Source: Novosphingobium sp. BW1
Lineage (GTDB): Bacteria; Pseudomonadota; Alphaproteobacteria; Sphingomonadales; Sphingomonadaceae
Assembly (NCBI RefSeq): GCF_008107685.1
Contig: NZ_VIRF01000065.1
Location: 106,654-170,653 of the forward strand
Direction: 5' to 3'
Length of the DNA stretch: 64,000 bases
Shown here: positions 25,117-33,648 of the stretch, piece by piece
Layout of the letters: the number at the start of each line of letters is the position of its first letter
How positions within the stretch are numbered: the first letter of the stretch is position 1
Made by a program: the position numbers and the translations under genes
Notes under the pieces: model-generated
The model's input: the letters and a program-made list of their open reading frames with translations, nothing else
The model's database searches: none
What the model was told of the DNA's origin: nothing

Positions 25117-26796
25117 TTACAACGCCTGCATTTCGGAGTTGAGATTGCCCGAGGCGGGGGCGTTGTCGTTGGCCGGGGCCTTCGTGGCCTTCAGGTCCTC
25201 GGGCACCATGATGTAGGGCAGCTTGAGCGCGTCGCTGGTGGTCTTGCGGATGCGGTTCACCAGCGCGGGATCATCGTTCAGGACCTGGTCCTGCGCGGGA
25301 TAGATCGCGTCAAGCTTGCCCTTCCAGCGGCCCGCAACCTGGTCCGGAAAGACCTTCTTGAGCACGTTGTAGGCAATTGAGGGCGAGGTCGAGGCGCCGG
25401 GCGAGGCACCTAGCAGCGCGGCGATGGACGCGTCCTTGGCCGAGACGATCTCGGTGCCGAACTGCAGGATCGCGCCTTTTTCCGGATCGTTCTTGATGAT
25501 CTGGACGCGCTGGCCTGCGGTGATCAGCTTCCAGTCCTTGCGCGTGGCCTTGGGGAAGTACTGCGCGAGCTGCTTCTGGCGGTCCTCATCGGTGAGGGCG
25601 GCCTGGTCGGCGAGGTAGGAGACAAGGCTGAAATTGTCCGCGCCCACCTTGAGCATTGTGCCCACGTTGGTGTCGTAAACCGAGGAGAACAGGTCCCACC
25701 ACGAGCCGTTCTTGAGGAACTTCGTGCTCTGCAGCGCGAAGGGGCCGAACAGGACGTAGTTCTTGCCGTCAATCTTGCGGGCATCAATGTGCGGGACCGA
25801 CATCGGGGGCGAGCCTTCGTCGGCCATGCCGTAGGCCTTGACCTTGTGGTTATCGGCGATCTTGGGATCGTCCATCACCAGGAACTGGCCGCCAACCGGG
25901 AAGCCGCCGTAGATCTTGCCTTCGGGAATTCCTGAAAGCTGCAGCAGCTTGAGCGCCGCGCCGCCCGCCCCGATGAAGACGAAGCGCGACTTGATCGTGT
26001 GGTCCTCGTTCGCGGCGAGGTCGTGCACGGTCACGTTCCAGGTCTTGTCTGCGTTCTGGTGCAGGCCGCGGACCTCGTTGGAGAGGTGCATGTGGAAGCG
26101 CGGGTTGCGGCGCAGGCCATCGGCAAGGCCGCGCGTAATCGCGCCGTAGTTAACGTCGGTGCCCAGCGGCATGAACGTCGCGCCGACCTTTTCGGCCGGC
26201 GCGCGCCCGTCCATCAGGATCGGAGCCCAGTCGGCGATCTGCTTAGGGTCGGTGCTGAACTCCATGCCATAGAACATCGGGTTTGCGGTCAGCGCTTCCC
26301 AGCGCTTACGCAGGAACTCGATGCGTTTCTCGCCAAAGACGACGGCCATGTGCGGGGTGGGATTGATGAAGGTGGAGGGCTCGGGAAGGTTGCCCAGTTC
26401 GACTTCATGCGCCCAGAACTGGCGCGAGACTTCGAAGTCGCTCACCGTCTTGAGGGCCTTGTCGATGTTGATCGAGCCGTCGGGCATCTCGGGGGTGTAG
26501 TTCATCTCGGCATAGCCCGAATGGCCGGTGCCTGCGTTGTTCCACCCGTTCGAGCTTTCCTCGGCGACCTGGTCGAGGCGTTCGTAGAGATGCACGTCCC
26601 AGGTCGGTTCGAGCTCCTGCAGGTAGGTGGCGAGTGTGACGCTCATGATGCCCCCACCGATCAGGACGACGTCGACCGGCTCTTCGTTTTCGGCCTCGGG
26701 GTGTCCGCCCCAGCTGACCGGGCGCAGCAGGAACGCGGCTGCGGCCACAAGGCAGACGGCTACAACGCCGCCGATGATCTTGAGGGCTTTTTTCAT
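25117..26796 (-). CDS. mqo: Malate:quinone oxidoreductase
   Basis: A 559-residue FAD enzyme that oxidises malate to oxaloacetate and reduces the quinone pool at the inner membrane, bypassing NAD-linked malate dehydrogenase. Family hallmarks: [22 protein letters not shown] for FAD binding, [34 protein letters not shown], and [21 protein letters not shown] near the C-terminus. Residues 1-30 form a membrane anchor or signal segment ([19 protein letters not shown]) not found in all MQOs. The Ala/Asn-rich tail is extra. The gene stands alone, convergent with the DHA2 transporter. Confidence 0.95.
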   Translation of the reverse strand: MKKALKIIGGVVAVCLVAAAAFLLRPVSWGGHPEAENEEPVDVVLIGGGIMSVTLATYLQELEPTWDVHLYERLDQVAEESSNGWNNAGTGHSGYAEMNYTPEMPDGSINIDKALKTVSDFEVSRQFWAHEVELGNLPEPSTFINPTPHMAVVFGEKRIEFLRKRWEALTANPMFYGMEFSTDPKQIADWAPILMDGRAPAEKVGATFMPLGTDVNYGAITRGLADGLRRNPRFHMHLSNEVRGLHQNADKTWNVTVHDLAANEDHTIKSRFVFIGAGGAALKLLQLSGIPEGKIYGGFPVGGQFLVMDDPKIADNHKVKAYGMADEGSPPMSVPHIDARKIDGKNYVLFGPFALQSTKFLKNGSWWDLFSSVYDTNVGTMLKVGADNFSLVSYLADQAALTDEDRQKQLAQYFPKATRKDWKLITAGQRVQIIKNDPEKGAILQFGTEIVSAKDASIAALLGASPGASTSPSIAYNVLKKVFPDQVAGRWKGKLDAIYPAQDQVLNDDPALVNRIRKTTSDALKLPYIMVPEDLKATKAPANDNAPASGNLNSEMQAL

Positions 26797-27098
26797 GCGC
26801 GCCTCGCTGCGGGCTGTGCCTGTTTGGAGGAGGCGATGGGGGGCGTGGTGAACATCGTGTCCCTTCTGTGCTGACCCTGGGAGTGGGAATGCCTGGTTCG
26901 CGGTGTGAGCGTCTCGGGACGTTCGCCGCAGGTGGTGGCCGCCCTATCCCCATCGCATCGAATGGGATCAAGTCGATTCGATATTCATTCAAATATATGA
27001 AAATAAAATATTTTATCTGGATTTTCGCATGTGGATGTGCATTTTTTGTGCTTCTCTTTCCTAAGATGCGTCAAAATATGCACATGCGCGCTTCGGTG
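26797..27098. promoter_or_regulatory. AT-rich regulatory region upstream of mqo
   Basis: A 302-base gene-free stretch upstream of mqo and downstream of the ApbE gene. Bases 26970-27085 are exceptionally AT-rich for this genome. They include a perfect 14-base palindrome ATAAAATATTTTAT at 27004-27017. The mqo promoter is expected here. A separate inverted repeat is listed at 27037-27084. Confidence 0.55.
27037..27084. repeat. 13-bp imperfect inverted repeat
   Basis: TGTGCATTTTTTG (27037-27049) pairs with CAAAATATGCACA (27072-27084), one mismatch, 22-base loop. It lies 15 bases beyond the ApbE stop. It could close that operon's mRNA or act as an operator for mqo. Its low GC content is unlike a standard terminator. 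Confidence 0.5.
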
Positions 27099-28013
27099 TC
27101 ATTCCATCATGCGGGCAAAGGCAGGGCTGATCCATTCGACGATTCCCTCGCGATGCCGAATGAGCGCGCGGACCGCGAGTGCCTCGCGCGTGGCGAGCGC
27201 CTCGATTTCGGGCAGGGGCAGGACGCCGAGCGCGGTGGCCCAGCCATCCGCGCGCATCGTCGCCTTGTCGATCACGCTGAGAGCGAGGACATGGTGGACG
27301 GGTTGGCCATCGCGCGGGTCGATCGTGTGGCACCCGCGCACGTAGTCGCCCGAGGTGGCGACGGCCTGCCCGCACAGCGCCAGCCGCAAGGGCGCAATGC
27401 CCTGCGACAGAGCAGGCCGCGGGGTTTCGAGTTCGACCCACCAAGGATCACCGTCGGGACGCAGGCCGCGGCCTGCAAACTCGCCGCCGATCTCGACAAG
27501 GAAGTGGCGCAGACCCGCCTCCTCCAACGTCTGGGCGAGGGCATCGACGCCATATCCCTTGGCGATGCCCGAAAAGTCGAGGTGCAGCCCGCCGGGCTGG
27601 CGCAGCCGGGACGTTTTCGCCTCCCAGTCCAGCCGCGACCAGCCCGAGACGGCGAGCGCGTCGGCAATGGCGTCCTGGGATGGCGGCTGATGCGGGGCGG
27701 GGCGGGGGCCGAACCCGTGCAGGTTGACGAGCACCCCGATGGCGGGGTCGAAGGTGCCTTCGCTGCGCGCGGCAAGCTCGAGCGCGGTGGCGGTGACCTG
27801 CGCGAAATCGGGTTCGAGGGCGTGCCAGCTTCCCGCCTCGGCGTGGTTGAAGCGGGTGATGGCGCTGTCGCGTTCCCAGTGGCTGAGCTGGTCGATGAGC
27901 GTGTCGAGCCGTGCGTTCAGAAGCGCGGCGATCGTTGCGGGTACGGTGCCTTCGGGCAGCAGGGCCTTCAGGCGCCAGCGCGTGCCCATGGTCTCGCCCT
28001 CGAAGGCATGCAC
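27099..28013 (-). CDS. apbE: FAD:protein FMN transferase (ApbE family)
   Basis: About 304 residues of the ApbE family, which moves FMN from FAD onto Thr or Ser of exported target proteins. Family features: GETMGTRWRL at the start, LDTLIDQLSHWERDSAITRFN, the GTFDPAIGVLVNLHGFG block, LHLDFSGIAKGYGVDALA, VEIGGEFAGRG and HTIDPRDGQPVHHVLALSV near the end. It is the last gene of the TonB/PepSY/DUF2271/DUF4198 cluster, where the DUF2271 protein carries a fitting acceptor motif. GTG 28013 is the nearest start. The frame is open upstream and encodes a plausible ARIAVPLDISPDILTGW extension, but without an obvious start codon. No signal peptide is visible, so the route to the periplasm is unclear. Confidence 0.9.
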   Translation of the reverse strand: MHAFEGETMGTRWRLKALLPEGTVPATIAALLNARLDTLIDQLSHWERDSAITRFNHAEAGSWHALEPDFAQVTATALELAARSEGTFDPAIGVLVNLHGFGPRPAPHQPPSQDAIADALAVSGWSRLDWEAKTSRLRQPGGLHLDFSGIAKGYGVDALAQTLEEAGLRHFLVEIGGEFAGRGLRPDGDPWWVELETPRPALSQGIAPLRLALCGQAVATSGDYVRGCHTIDPRDGQPVHHVLALSVIDKATMRADGWATALGVLPLPEIEALATREALAVRALIRHREGIVEWISPAFARMME

Positions 28014-28088
28014 CGGCGCGCCCTCGCGCCATCCCGTGAGGATGTCGGGCGAGATGTCGAGGGGGACGGCGATCCGCGCGCCGTCCTC

Positions 28089-28118
28089 CCCGTGGCTATC
28101 GGGCCCGTGGCTATCGGG
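28089..28118. repeat. Tandem duplication of a 15-base unit
   Basis: CCCGTGGCTATCGGG occurs twice in direct, perfect tandem between the DUF4198 stop and the apbE GTG. Each unit has complementary ends (CCCG/CGGG). A 15-base insert keeps frame, so it would add five residues if apbE starts further upstream. Confidence 0.8.
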
Positions 28119-28126
28119 CTTTGCGC

Positions 28127-28984
28127 TCAGGGTGCGACCACTTCGGCGGTGAAGGTGTAACCCATGCGGCGCTTGCTCGCGCGCGCCTCGGACGGGTTGG
28201 TGTCCTCGGCCCTGGCGTCGATCCAGTACATGCCCGGCGTCGGCCAGGCGATGGTGGCGATGCCGTCGGCGCCGGTCTCGATCGTGGTGACCATCTCGTT
28301 TGCACGGTACTGCTTGGAGCCCGGAACTGCAGTGACCTTGACGCCTGCGGCGGGCTTGCCGTCGATAAGGAAGCGGAAGCGGCCCGGCTCGTTGGCGACG
28401 AGATCGTCAGGATGGGTCAGGGGCTGGAGTTCAAGGCCCTTGCCGGTCGGCGTAAAGGCGTCGGTGTCGGGAATGCCCGCCGTCACGAAGGTGCCGTTGG
28501 TGCTGAGGTTCTCTGTCAGGTCGATATCGGTGGCGCCTTCGGGGATCTCGGAGATGCCGTTCACGCGCTTGTCGCCGGGACGCGGACGGCCCCGGCCACC
28601 TACCCGCCATTCCTCACCGTTCAGTTTGAACGAGCCGAAGTAGCCCTGACGTGTGACACCCACCCACCAGGTGCCTTCCTGGTCGATGGCGACATCGAAG
28701 GTGCTGCGGTGGCGGGCCTTGGCGGCTTTGAGCATCTCGCCCATGCTGCCGTCGGGCTTGACGATGGTGAGGATTTCGAGCGGCATCGCCATGTGATCGG
28801 GGTGGAACAGGTCGTTCGAGATCGCCCCGTCGAAGGAGATCGTCTGGTCGGTGCCCGAGAGCGTCGTCGCCGAGGGCACCAGCCAGAAGCGGTGCGCCGA
28901 TGCGGGGCTGGTCGTCACCGCGAGCGAGGCCAGCGACAGCCCCGAGGCGAGCGCGAGACGCGAGAAGAGAGTGCGGGAGTTCAT
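28127..28984 (-). CDS. DUF4198-family periplasmic protein
   Basis: A 285-residue exported protein with a Sec signal peptide (SRLALASGLSLASLAVTTSPASA), then the usual start AHRFWLVPSATTLSG. The first domain contains ISFDGAISNDLFHPDHMAM and later STFDVAIDQEGTWWVGV. The C-terminal Ig-like part has RFRFLIDGKPAAGVKVTAVPG and GIATIAWPTPGMYWIDARAE. DUF4198 proteins are related to periplasmic metal-uptake accessory proteins. In this cluster the protein may bind metal or carry the iron ligand between receptor and reductase; that is inference. It lies between the DUF2271 and apbE genes in the same direction. Confidence 0.85.
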   Translation of the reverse strand: MNSRTLFSRLALASGLSLASLAVTTSPASAHRFWLVPSATTLSGTDQTISFDGAISNDLFHPDHMAMPLEILTIVKPDGSMGEMLKAAKARHRSTFDVAIDQEGTWWVGVTRQGYFGSFKLNGEEWRVGGRGRPRPGDKRVNGISEIPEGATDIDLTENLSTNGTFVTAGIPDTDAFTPTGKGLELQPLTHPDDLVANEPGRFRFLIDGKPAAGVKVTAVPGSKQYRANEMVTTIETGADGIATIAWPTPGMYWIDARAEDTNPSEARASKRRMGYTFTAEVVAP

Positions 28985-29047
28985 GGCAGAACCTTTCTGG
29001 GCCCTTTCCCGGGCCGTTACGTGACAGGAAATGGGAAGCGGACGACT

Positions 29048-29545
29048 TCAGCGGATGGTGATGGCCCCAAGCTCGGTCTTGCCCGAGGCCGTGCCCTTAG
29101 CGCCCGGCACGGTGATCGGCAGCGACACGATCTCGCGGCCTCCGGTCTCACGCGCAGCCTCGACCTTGAGGACGTAGGCACCCTTGGGGAGATTGGCGGG
29201 GAGGGGAATGTCGTAGGAGCCCGGCGTGCGGGTCGCGCCGCTGACACCGTCCGCCGGGAGCTTCAGGCGTCGACCGCCCTTGCGCCACCAGGTGCGCAGG
29301 TCCGTCAGCCACTTCGTGCCCGGTTCCGCGCCCTTCTTCTTGACGTCGTACCACACGAAAATCGTGCGCGCCGCGCCGCCCGCCTCGGGTTCGAGCCAGG
29401 CCGCGACATAGGGCGCATGGTATTCGGCGACCTTGATGCGCGGGATGGTGACGCGGATCGTCTCGGCGTTCGCCGGGACGGCAAGGGCGCTGGCTGCGCC
29501 TGCGACAAGGGCGGTGGCGCCGGTGGTGGTTGCAAGCCGTGGCAT
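29048..29545 (-). CDS. DUF2271 periplasmic protein with flavinylation motif
   Basis: A 165-residue exported protein (signal peptide to about residue 27, PANAE) of the DUF2271 family: VAEYHAPYVAAWLEPEAG, then RTIFVWYDVKKKG, WLTDLRTWWRKGG and a C-terminal PKGAYVLKVEAARETGGRE. Residues 99-105 read D-G-V-S-G-A-T. This matches the motif recognised by ApbE FMN transferases, which attach FMN to the final Thr, here Thr105. It is therefore predicted to be a covalent flavoprotein shuttling electrons in the periplasm. Its likely partners are the PepSY membrane protein just upstream and ApbE two genes downstream. The motif is seen directly; the redox role is inferred from the family and context. Confidence 0.88.
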   Translation of the reverse strand: MPRLATTTGATALVAGAASALAVPANAETIRVTIPRIKVAEYHAPYVAAWLEPEAGGAARTIFVWYDVKKKGAEPGTKWLTDLRTWWRKGGRRLKLPADGVSGATRTPGSYDIPLPANLPKGAYVLKVEAARETGGREIVSLPITVPGAKGTASGKTELGAITIR

Positions 29546-29569
29546 GGTGCAAAAGGCCTTTCGCTCGGA

Positions 29570-30256
29570 TCAGTGGATGAAGAGGAGGGCAACCGCGAGC
29601 GGGATCACGAGACCCAGGCCGGTCAGCGGCCAGGTCAGCGGGCGGTTGCGTGCGTGGAGTTGCAGGAGGACGAGGCCGGTCAGGGTGAAGACCAGGCACG
29701 CGAAGGCGAAGAGGTCGATGAACCAGCCCCAGGCAGAGCCGGTGTTGCGGCCCTTGTGGAGGTCGTTGAGATAAGAGATCCAGCCCCTGTCGGTGCGTTC
29801 GGCCAGGACCTCGCCGGTTTCGGTGTCGATGCTGACCCAGGCGTCGCTGCCGGGGCCCGGCATGGCGAGGTAGACTTCGCCCGACGCGCTCCAGTCGGCC
29901 TCGATTCCGGTGGTGGAGAGGCCGGTGATTTCGCGCACGGCGGCGGCAACAGGCGGAGGCAGCGGTCGGGTTTCGGTGTTCTCGGTGTCGAGCAAGCGCA
30001 GCGTCTGGCTGGAGAGGGCTCCCTGCATTTCGGCGCGCACGGGCTCGGCCGGGATGTCGGCGGCGTGGTTGAGGGTGAAGCCGGTGGCGGTAAACAGCAG
30101 CATGCCCACGAGCGAGAGCGCGGCGCTGATCCAGTGCCAGGTGTGGAGCTGCTTCATCCAGAAGGCACGGGCCTTGCGGGGGCGACGTGCCGGGGCTGAA
30201 GCCGGAGCCGGAGCTGTGTGGCGTGTGCCTTTCGCCTCGCTGGTCCTTGCGTGCAT
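29570..30256 (-). CDS. PepSY-domain membrane protein (flavin/iron reductase-associated)
   Basis: A 228-residue protein with a basic N-terminus, a first membrane helix (WISAALSLVGMLLFTATGFTL) preceded by HTWHW, a periplasmic PepSY-like domain (AVREITGLSTTGIEADWSASGEVYLAMPGPGSDAWVSIDTETGEVL), then helices FIDLFAFACLVFTLTGLVLL and LTGLGLVIPLAVALLF. The His residues at the first helix and in YLNDLHKGRNTG are candidate heme ligands, as in related PepSY-TM reductases. The protein probably carries electrons from the inner membrane to the flavinylated DUF2271 protein. ATG 30256 has GGAAGGA upstream, and a Fur-like palindrome lies 53 bases before it. Confidence 0.85.
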   Translation of the reverse strand: MHARTSEAKGTRHTAPAPASAPARRPRKARAFWMKQLHTWHWISAALSLVGMLLFTATGFTLNHAADIPAEPVRAEMQGALSSQTLRLLDTENTETRPLPPPVAAAVREITGLSTTGIEADWSASGEVYLAMPGPGSDAWVSIDTETGEVLAERTDRGWISYLNDLHKGRNTGSAWGWFIDLFAFACLVFTLTGLVLLQLHARNRPLTWPLTGLGLVIPLAVALLFIH

Positions 30257-30308
30257 GGGGGTCCTTCCGGTGCGGTGTAATGGTCCTGTCGGGGAAGGAC
30301 TACCATTT

Positions 30309-30327
30309 ATTGCTAATATTTCGCAAT
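30309..30327. promoter_or_regulatory. Fur-like palindrome upstream of PepSY gene
   Basis: ATTGCTAATATTTCGCAAT is an imperfect palindrome 53-71 bases upstream of the PepSY start. Read on the minus strand it begins ATTGCGAAATATT, closely matching ATTGCGAATTATT at 32660-32672 before the receptor gene. A shared iron-responsive repressor site is the simplest reading. Confidence 0.55.
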
Positions 30328-30387
30328 AGCGAACGAAGCCGGTGGGTGTCGGGTGCAACCCTCAAGAATGGATAACCCGTATTCATG

Positions 30388-30423
30388 CGCCGTATCCCGG
30401 AGCGTGTGCCCCGGGGTACGGCG
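30388..30423. terminator. 13-bp hairpin after the TonB receptor gene
   Basis: CGCCGTATCCCGG (30388-30400) pairs with CCGGGGTACGGCG (30411-30423), one mismatch, 10-base loop. It starts 11 bases beyond the receptor stop on the minus strand. There is no clear T-run, so it may stabilise the receptor mRNA or only partly terminate before the PepSY gene. Confidence 0.55.
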
Positions 30424-30433
30424 ACGCGCGCCC

Positions 30434-32539
30434 CTAGAAATCCACCATCAGCGAAGCGCTGAAGCGGCGGCCGTCGAGCACATAGGCAAAGCCGTCCTCG
30501 GGCGTGACCTGCTTGTTGGTGACGTTGTAGACGCCCAGGTTCACGCGCAGGCCGTCCTTGGGCTCGATGTTGAAGCCCAGGTTGTAGAAGGTGTAGGGCG
30601 CGTAGGTGAAGCCGTTGGTCTGCGACCCGCTCGAATTGGTCGAGCGGCCCGAGGTGCGGCCACGGTAGTTGAGCTGGCCCCAGGCGCGGATCATGTCGTT
30701 GAGATCCCAGTCCAGCGAAGCGTTGAACATGTGCTTGGGAATGTCATTGAGCGGACGCCCCTCGTTGTCGCCCGAGGTCTGCTCGGTGTGGGAGTAGGTG
30801 TAGCTGTGGCGGTAGCGCAGACCGTCGATCAGGCGCCAGTCCAGAGTCCATTCGACACCCTTCAGTTCGGCGGTGTCGACATTGATGTAGCTGGTGTAGC
30901 CAAACTGGTGCGCGGGGTAGGTCGTGCCGTTGTATTCGCAGATCTGGTCAGCCTCGCAGATGCGGCCCGTGCGCATCAGCTTGTCCTTGAAGTTGCTCTG
31001 GTAGGCCGTGAAGCTGGAGGAGACGCCGAGCTCGTGGTTCACGTAGCTGACCCCCGCCTCGTAGTTCACCGTCTTCTCGGGCATCAGGTCAGGGTTGCCG
31101 ATGATGACGCCCCCGCGCGAAGTCGAGCCGAAATCGGTGGCCGCGAGGCGCAGGCTGGGCACCTTGTAGCCGGTGGTGACGCCGCCCTTGATGGTGAGGC
31201 TGCCCGTGGCCCGGAACACCGCATAGGCCTTGGGACTGAAGCGCGTGCCGAAGGCCCCGCTGTGGTCGACGCGTCCGCTCAGCAGGATCGAGAGGTCATC
31301 GACGATCTCCCAGTTGTCCTCCAGGAACGCGGCGTACTGGTTGCGGGTCATCGAGACGATGTCGGTGGGCACGACCATGCCGGGCAGGTTGAGGCCGTTG
31401 GTGGCGCCATCTTCCAGGCTTTCGTGGAAGTAGTTGACACCCGCCACGACCTTGTGGCGCTCCAGGCTGATCGCCACCTGCGAATTGGCCACCAGCGTGT
31501 CGAAATCAACGCCGTTGCCCGTTTCCGAGTTGACGCGGGTGGGGTTCGAAGACTTGTCGTAGGTGACGTAAGAGTTCCAGATGAGATCGCCGTAGCTGCC
31601 CTCGTGCGTGGCGAAGAAGTTGTCGCGCAGGGTCTTGGTGAAGGTGAGGTCGTCGTCCTCGGCCAGGCTCTTGCCCGGCGTCGAGGTGCGCTCCTGGATG
31701 GTGTGGGTGCCGCCTGCCGTGAAGGTGTTGTCATCGTCGAGGCGCAGGCTGAGCTTGGCGCCGACATTGCGGCGCTTGAATTCGGGATCGGCGGCCGCGC
31801 TGTCGCCCCCGCCCACGAAGTCGGATTCGTCCTGATACCGCACGCCGCCGGTGAACTGGACCGAGAGGCGGTCGCGGATCAGCGGCACGTTGAGCGCGAG
31901 GCTGGCGTTGATGCCGTCGTTGGTGACGTCATTGCCCGGGCCTGCCTTGATGTACTCGGTGGTGAAGCTGCCGCTGAACTCGTTTATGACCTTCTTGGTG
32001 ATCACGTTGATGACGCCGCCGATCGCGTCCGAGCCATAGAGCGAGGAGGCAGGACCGCGGATGACCTCGATGCGCTCGATCGAATCGAGCGGGGGTAGGA
32101 AGTTGATCGGGGTGCCCGCCTGCTGGCCGTTGAGGCCGAAGGCCTGGTTGTCCTGCATGCGCCGCCCGTCGATCAGGAACAGCGTGTAGTCCGAACTCAT
32201 GCCGCGGATCATCACCGACTGCTCGACACCCCCACCCTGGATGTGAACGCCTGGCACGTTCATCAGCACGTCGGTGATGTCGGTGTAGGAACGCTGCTTG
32301 ATCTCGTCGGCGGTGATGACCGAAATTGTTGCGGGCGCATCCTGGACATTGAGTTCATAGCCCGTGGCGGAGACCACGATGTCCGCCGGGACGGCTTCGT
32401 TGCGGTTCATGCCCACCGACTGCGCATTGGCTGCGCTCGCGGCGTCCGCAGTGGCATCGGCTGCATGGACCTGTGCAGGCAGTAGCGCCAGCGTGAGCAG
32501 CGAGGCGGTGGAGAAGATGTGGCGGTTGGTCTTCGGCAT
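30434..32539 (-). CDS. TonB-dependent receptor, CirA/FepA-like (probable iron-chelate uptake)
   Basis: A 701-residue receptor with a Sec signal (LLTLALLPAQVHAAD), a TonB-box region (DIVVSATGYELNVQDAPATISVI) and a complete plug: LMNVPGVHIQGGGVEQSVMIRGM, FLIDGRRMQDN, IERIEVIRGPASSLYGSDAIGGVINVITKK. The barrel ends in Phe (RRFSASLMVDF). The plug style is that of the CirA/FepA siderophore receptors. A short insert with two Cys (GRICEADQICEY) lies in a late extracellular loop. A Fur-like palindrome upstream and the PepSY/DUF2271/DUF4198/ApbE genes downstream point to ferric-chelate import followed by periplasmic reduction. The ligand is unknown. Confidence 0.92.
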   Translation of the reverse strand: MPKTNRHIFSTASLLTLALLPAQVHAADATADAASAANAQSVGMNRNEAVPADIVVSATGYELNVQDAPATISVITADEIKQRSYTDITDVLMNVPGVHIQGGGVEQSVMIRGMSSDYTLFLIDGRRMQDNQAFGLNGQQAGTPINFLPPLDSIERIEVIRGPASSLYGSDAIGGVINVITKKVINEFSGSFTTEYIKAGPGNDVTNDGINASLALNVPLIRDRLSVQFTGGVRYQDESDFVGGGDSAAADPEFKRRNVGAKLSLRLDDDNTFTAGGTHTIQERTSTPGKSLAEDDDLTFTKTLRDNFFATHEGSYGDLIWNSYVTYDKSSNPTRVNSETGNGVDFDTLVANSQVAISLERHKVVAGVNYFHESLEDGATNGLNLPGMVVPTDIVSMTRNQYAAFLEDNWEIVDDLSILLSGRVDHSGAFGTRFSPKAYAVFRATGSLTIKGGVTTGYKVPSLRLAATDFGSTSRGGVIIGNPDLMPEKTVNYEAGVSYVNHELGVSSSFTAYQSNFKDKLMRTGRICEADQICEYNGTTYPAHQFGYTSYINVDTAELKGVEWTLDWRLIDGLRYRHSYTYSHTEQTSGDNEGRPLNDIPKHMFNASLDWDLNDMIRAWGQLNYRGRTSGRSTNSSGSQTNGFTYAPYTFYNLGFNIEPKDGLRVNLGVYNVTNKQVTPEDGFAYVLDGRRFSASLMVDF

Positions 32540-32659
32540 GTGGCCCCCTGGATACGAAAGCGCCGCAATCGCGCGTCACCCGGCAGGCCGCACCGGCAGC
32601 CTCTAGTCGAATGGTCGTTGCGAAAGCGGGTGGACGCCCCTCGACGCCCAAAATGTGAT

Positions 32660-32676
32660 ATTGCGAATTATTCGCG
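32660..32676. promoter_or_regulatory. Fur-like palindrome upstream of TonB receptor
   Basis: ATTGCGAATTATTCGCG contains the palindrome GCGAAT-T-ATTCGC (32663-32675). It lies about 120 bases upstream of the receptor start and closely resembles the site before the PepSY gene. Fur sites are AT-rich inverted repeats of this general shape; this assignment is inferred. Confidence 0.55.
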
Positions 32677-32897
32677 CCAGCTATCGCGAGTCATTTGCAT
32701 GTGCAACAATCCAGGATGAATAGAGCAAATCCATTTTTGTATGGGGCCTGATCGGTCTGTTGCGAGCGGGCGCCAGGCATCGGGCCACAGGGCCTTACGG
32801 AAGGTCCGACCGGGGCCGCGCCCGGGCGACCAAGGTAAGGGGCGAAGAGGAAATGGATAGCGGCCCGGCGCCCTTGGTCACGCCAGCCTATCCGGTC

Positions 32898-33500
32898 TTA
32901 CCGATACGTGCGATTGGCCTCGTAGGCTTCGACTTCAAGGGGCATCTTGGCGTGGCCGTAGGTCTGCAGCTCCTGCATGTAGCGCTGCACGTAGGCATCA
33001 AAATTCGCACTTCGTTCAATCTGGGCCACGTGGACCAGCTCGTGCGCCAGGCTGGGCCGATCCAGCGTGAACCCGTCGCGCACCCAGATGGTATACCCGA
33101 AGGCCTGCGCGTTATTGGTAATGCCGGGCCCAATGAAGCCGAGGCTTTCCCCCATCTTGCGCATGGCTTCGTCCTGCGTCGGGAACGGCACGGCCTCGAC
33201 ATGGACCAGGCGGACCTTTTCGGGGTGGGCAATGCCGATCTGCCTTGCAAGGTCGGTCTGCTCGGCTGTCAGCGGTGTCCCGCGCGCCTGCCCCTTGGTT
33301 TCGATGCCTTTCGCCCATGCGGCGTACCTAGCGAGAAATTCGGCATGGGGATCGGTCTGTTCACCCAGAACCTGCGCCTCGTCGCTTGTGTCCGAGGCAA
33401 GGGTGGGCGCGTGGGCCGCGGAAAGGAGAGCTGCCAAGATCAGGCCGCAGGCTGGCGCCATCCTGCGCAGTGTGGCCTTGCGCATCTGCCGAGGGGACAT
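32898..33500 (-). CDS. Exported protein with HELVH metallopeptidase-like motif
   Basis: A 200-residue protein with a signal peptide (RRMAPACGLILAALLSAAHAPTLA). The C-terminal half carries H153-E-L-V-H157 within SLAHELVHVAQIERSANFDAYVQRY, and a possible third zinc ligand Glu191 in MPLEVEAYEANRTY. This is the gluzincin-type HExxH...E arrangement. The middle part (AEQTDLARQIGIAHPEKVRLV) resembles no enzyme I know. Proteins of this kind are often left as hypothetical with a basic-secretory or DUF4157-like core, so proteolysis is possible but unproven. MSPRQ at 33500 is preferred because it leads directly into the signal peptide. The gene is isolated between the iron cluster and mreB. Confidence 0.72.
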   Translation of the reverse strand: MSPRQMRKATLRRMAPACGLILAALLSAAHAPTLASDTSDEAQVLGEQTDPHAEFLARYAAWAKGIETKGQARGTPLTAEQTDLARQIGIAHPEKVRLVHVEAVPFPTQDEAMRKMGESLGFIGPGITNNAQAFGYTIWVRDGFTLDRPSLAHELVHVAQIERSANFDAYVQRYMQELQTYGHAKMPLEVEAYEANRTYR

Positions 33501-33648
33501 GATCTTGCGGCTCTCGCCGAACGTCGTCACGGGCCAATTCCTCCTGGTGTCTTTGCGCCGAGCCAAAATCGGCGATGCCGAACGTGGTAGCCGGAAGGCG
33601 CAATTCCGCAAGCGACCTCTCTGCAATTGCCAGACAGGTCGCGGGCGC

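Noticed and set aside
28121..32098. Two long plus-strand frames opposite the iron cluster
   Set aside because: Antisense to DUF4198, DUF2271, PepSY and receptor genes, all of which have clear signal peptides and motifs.
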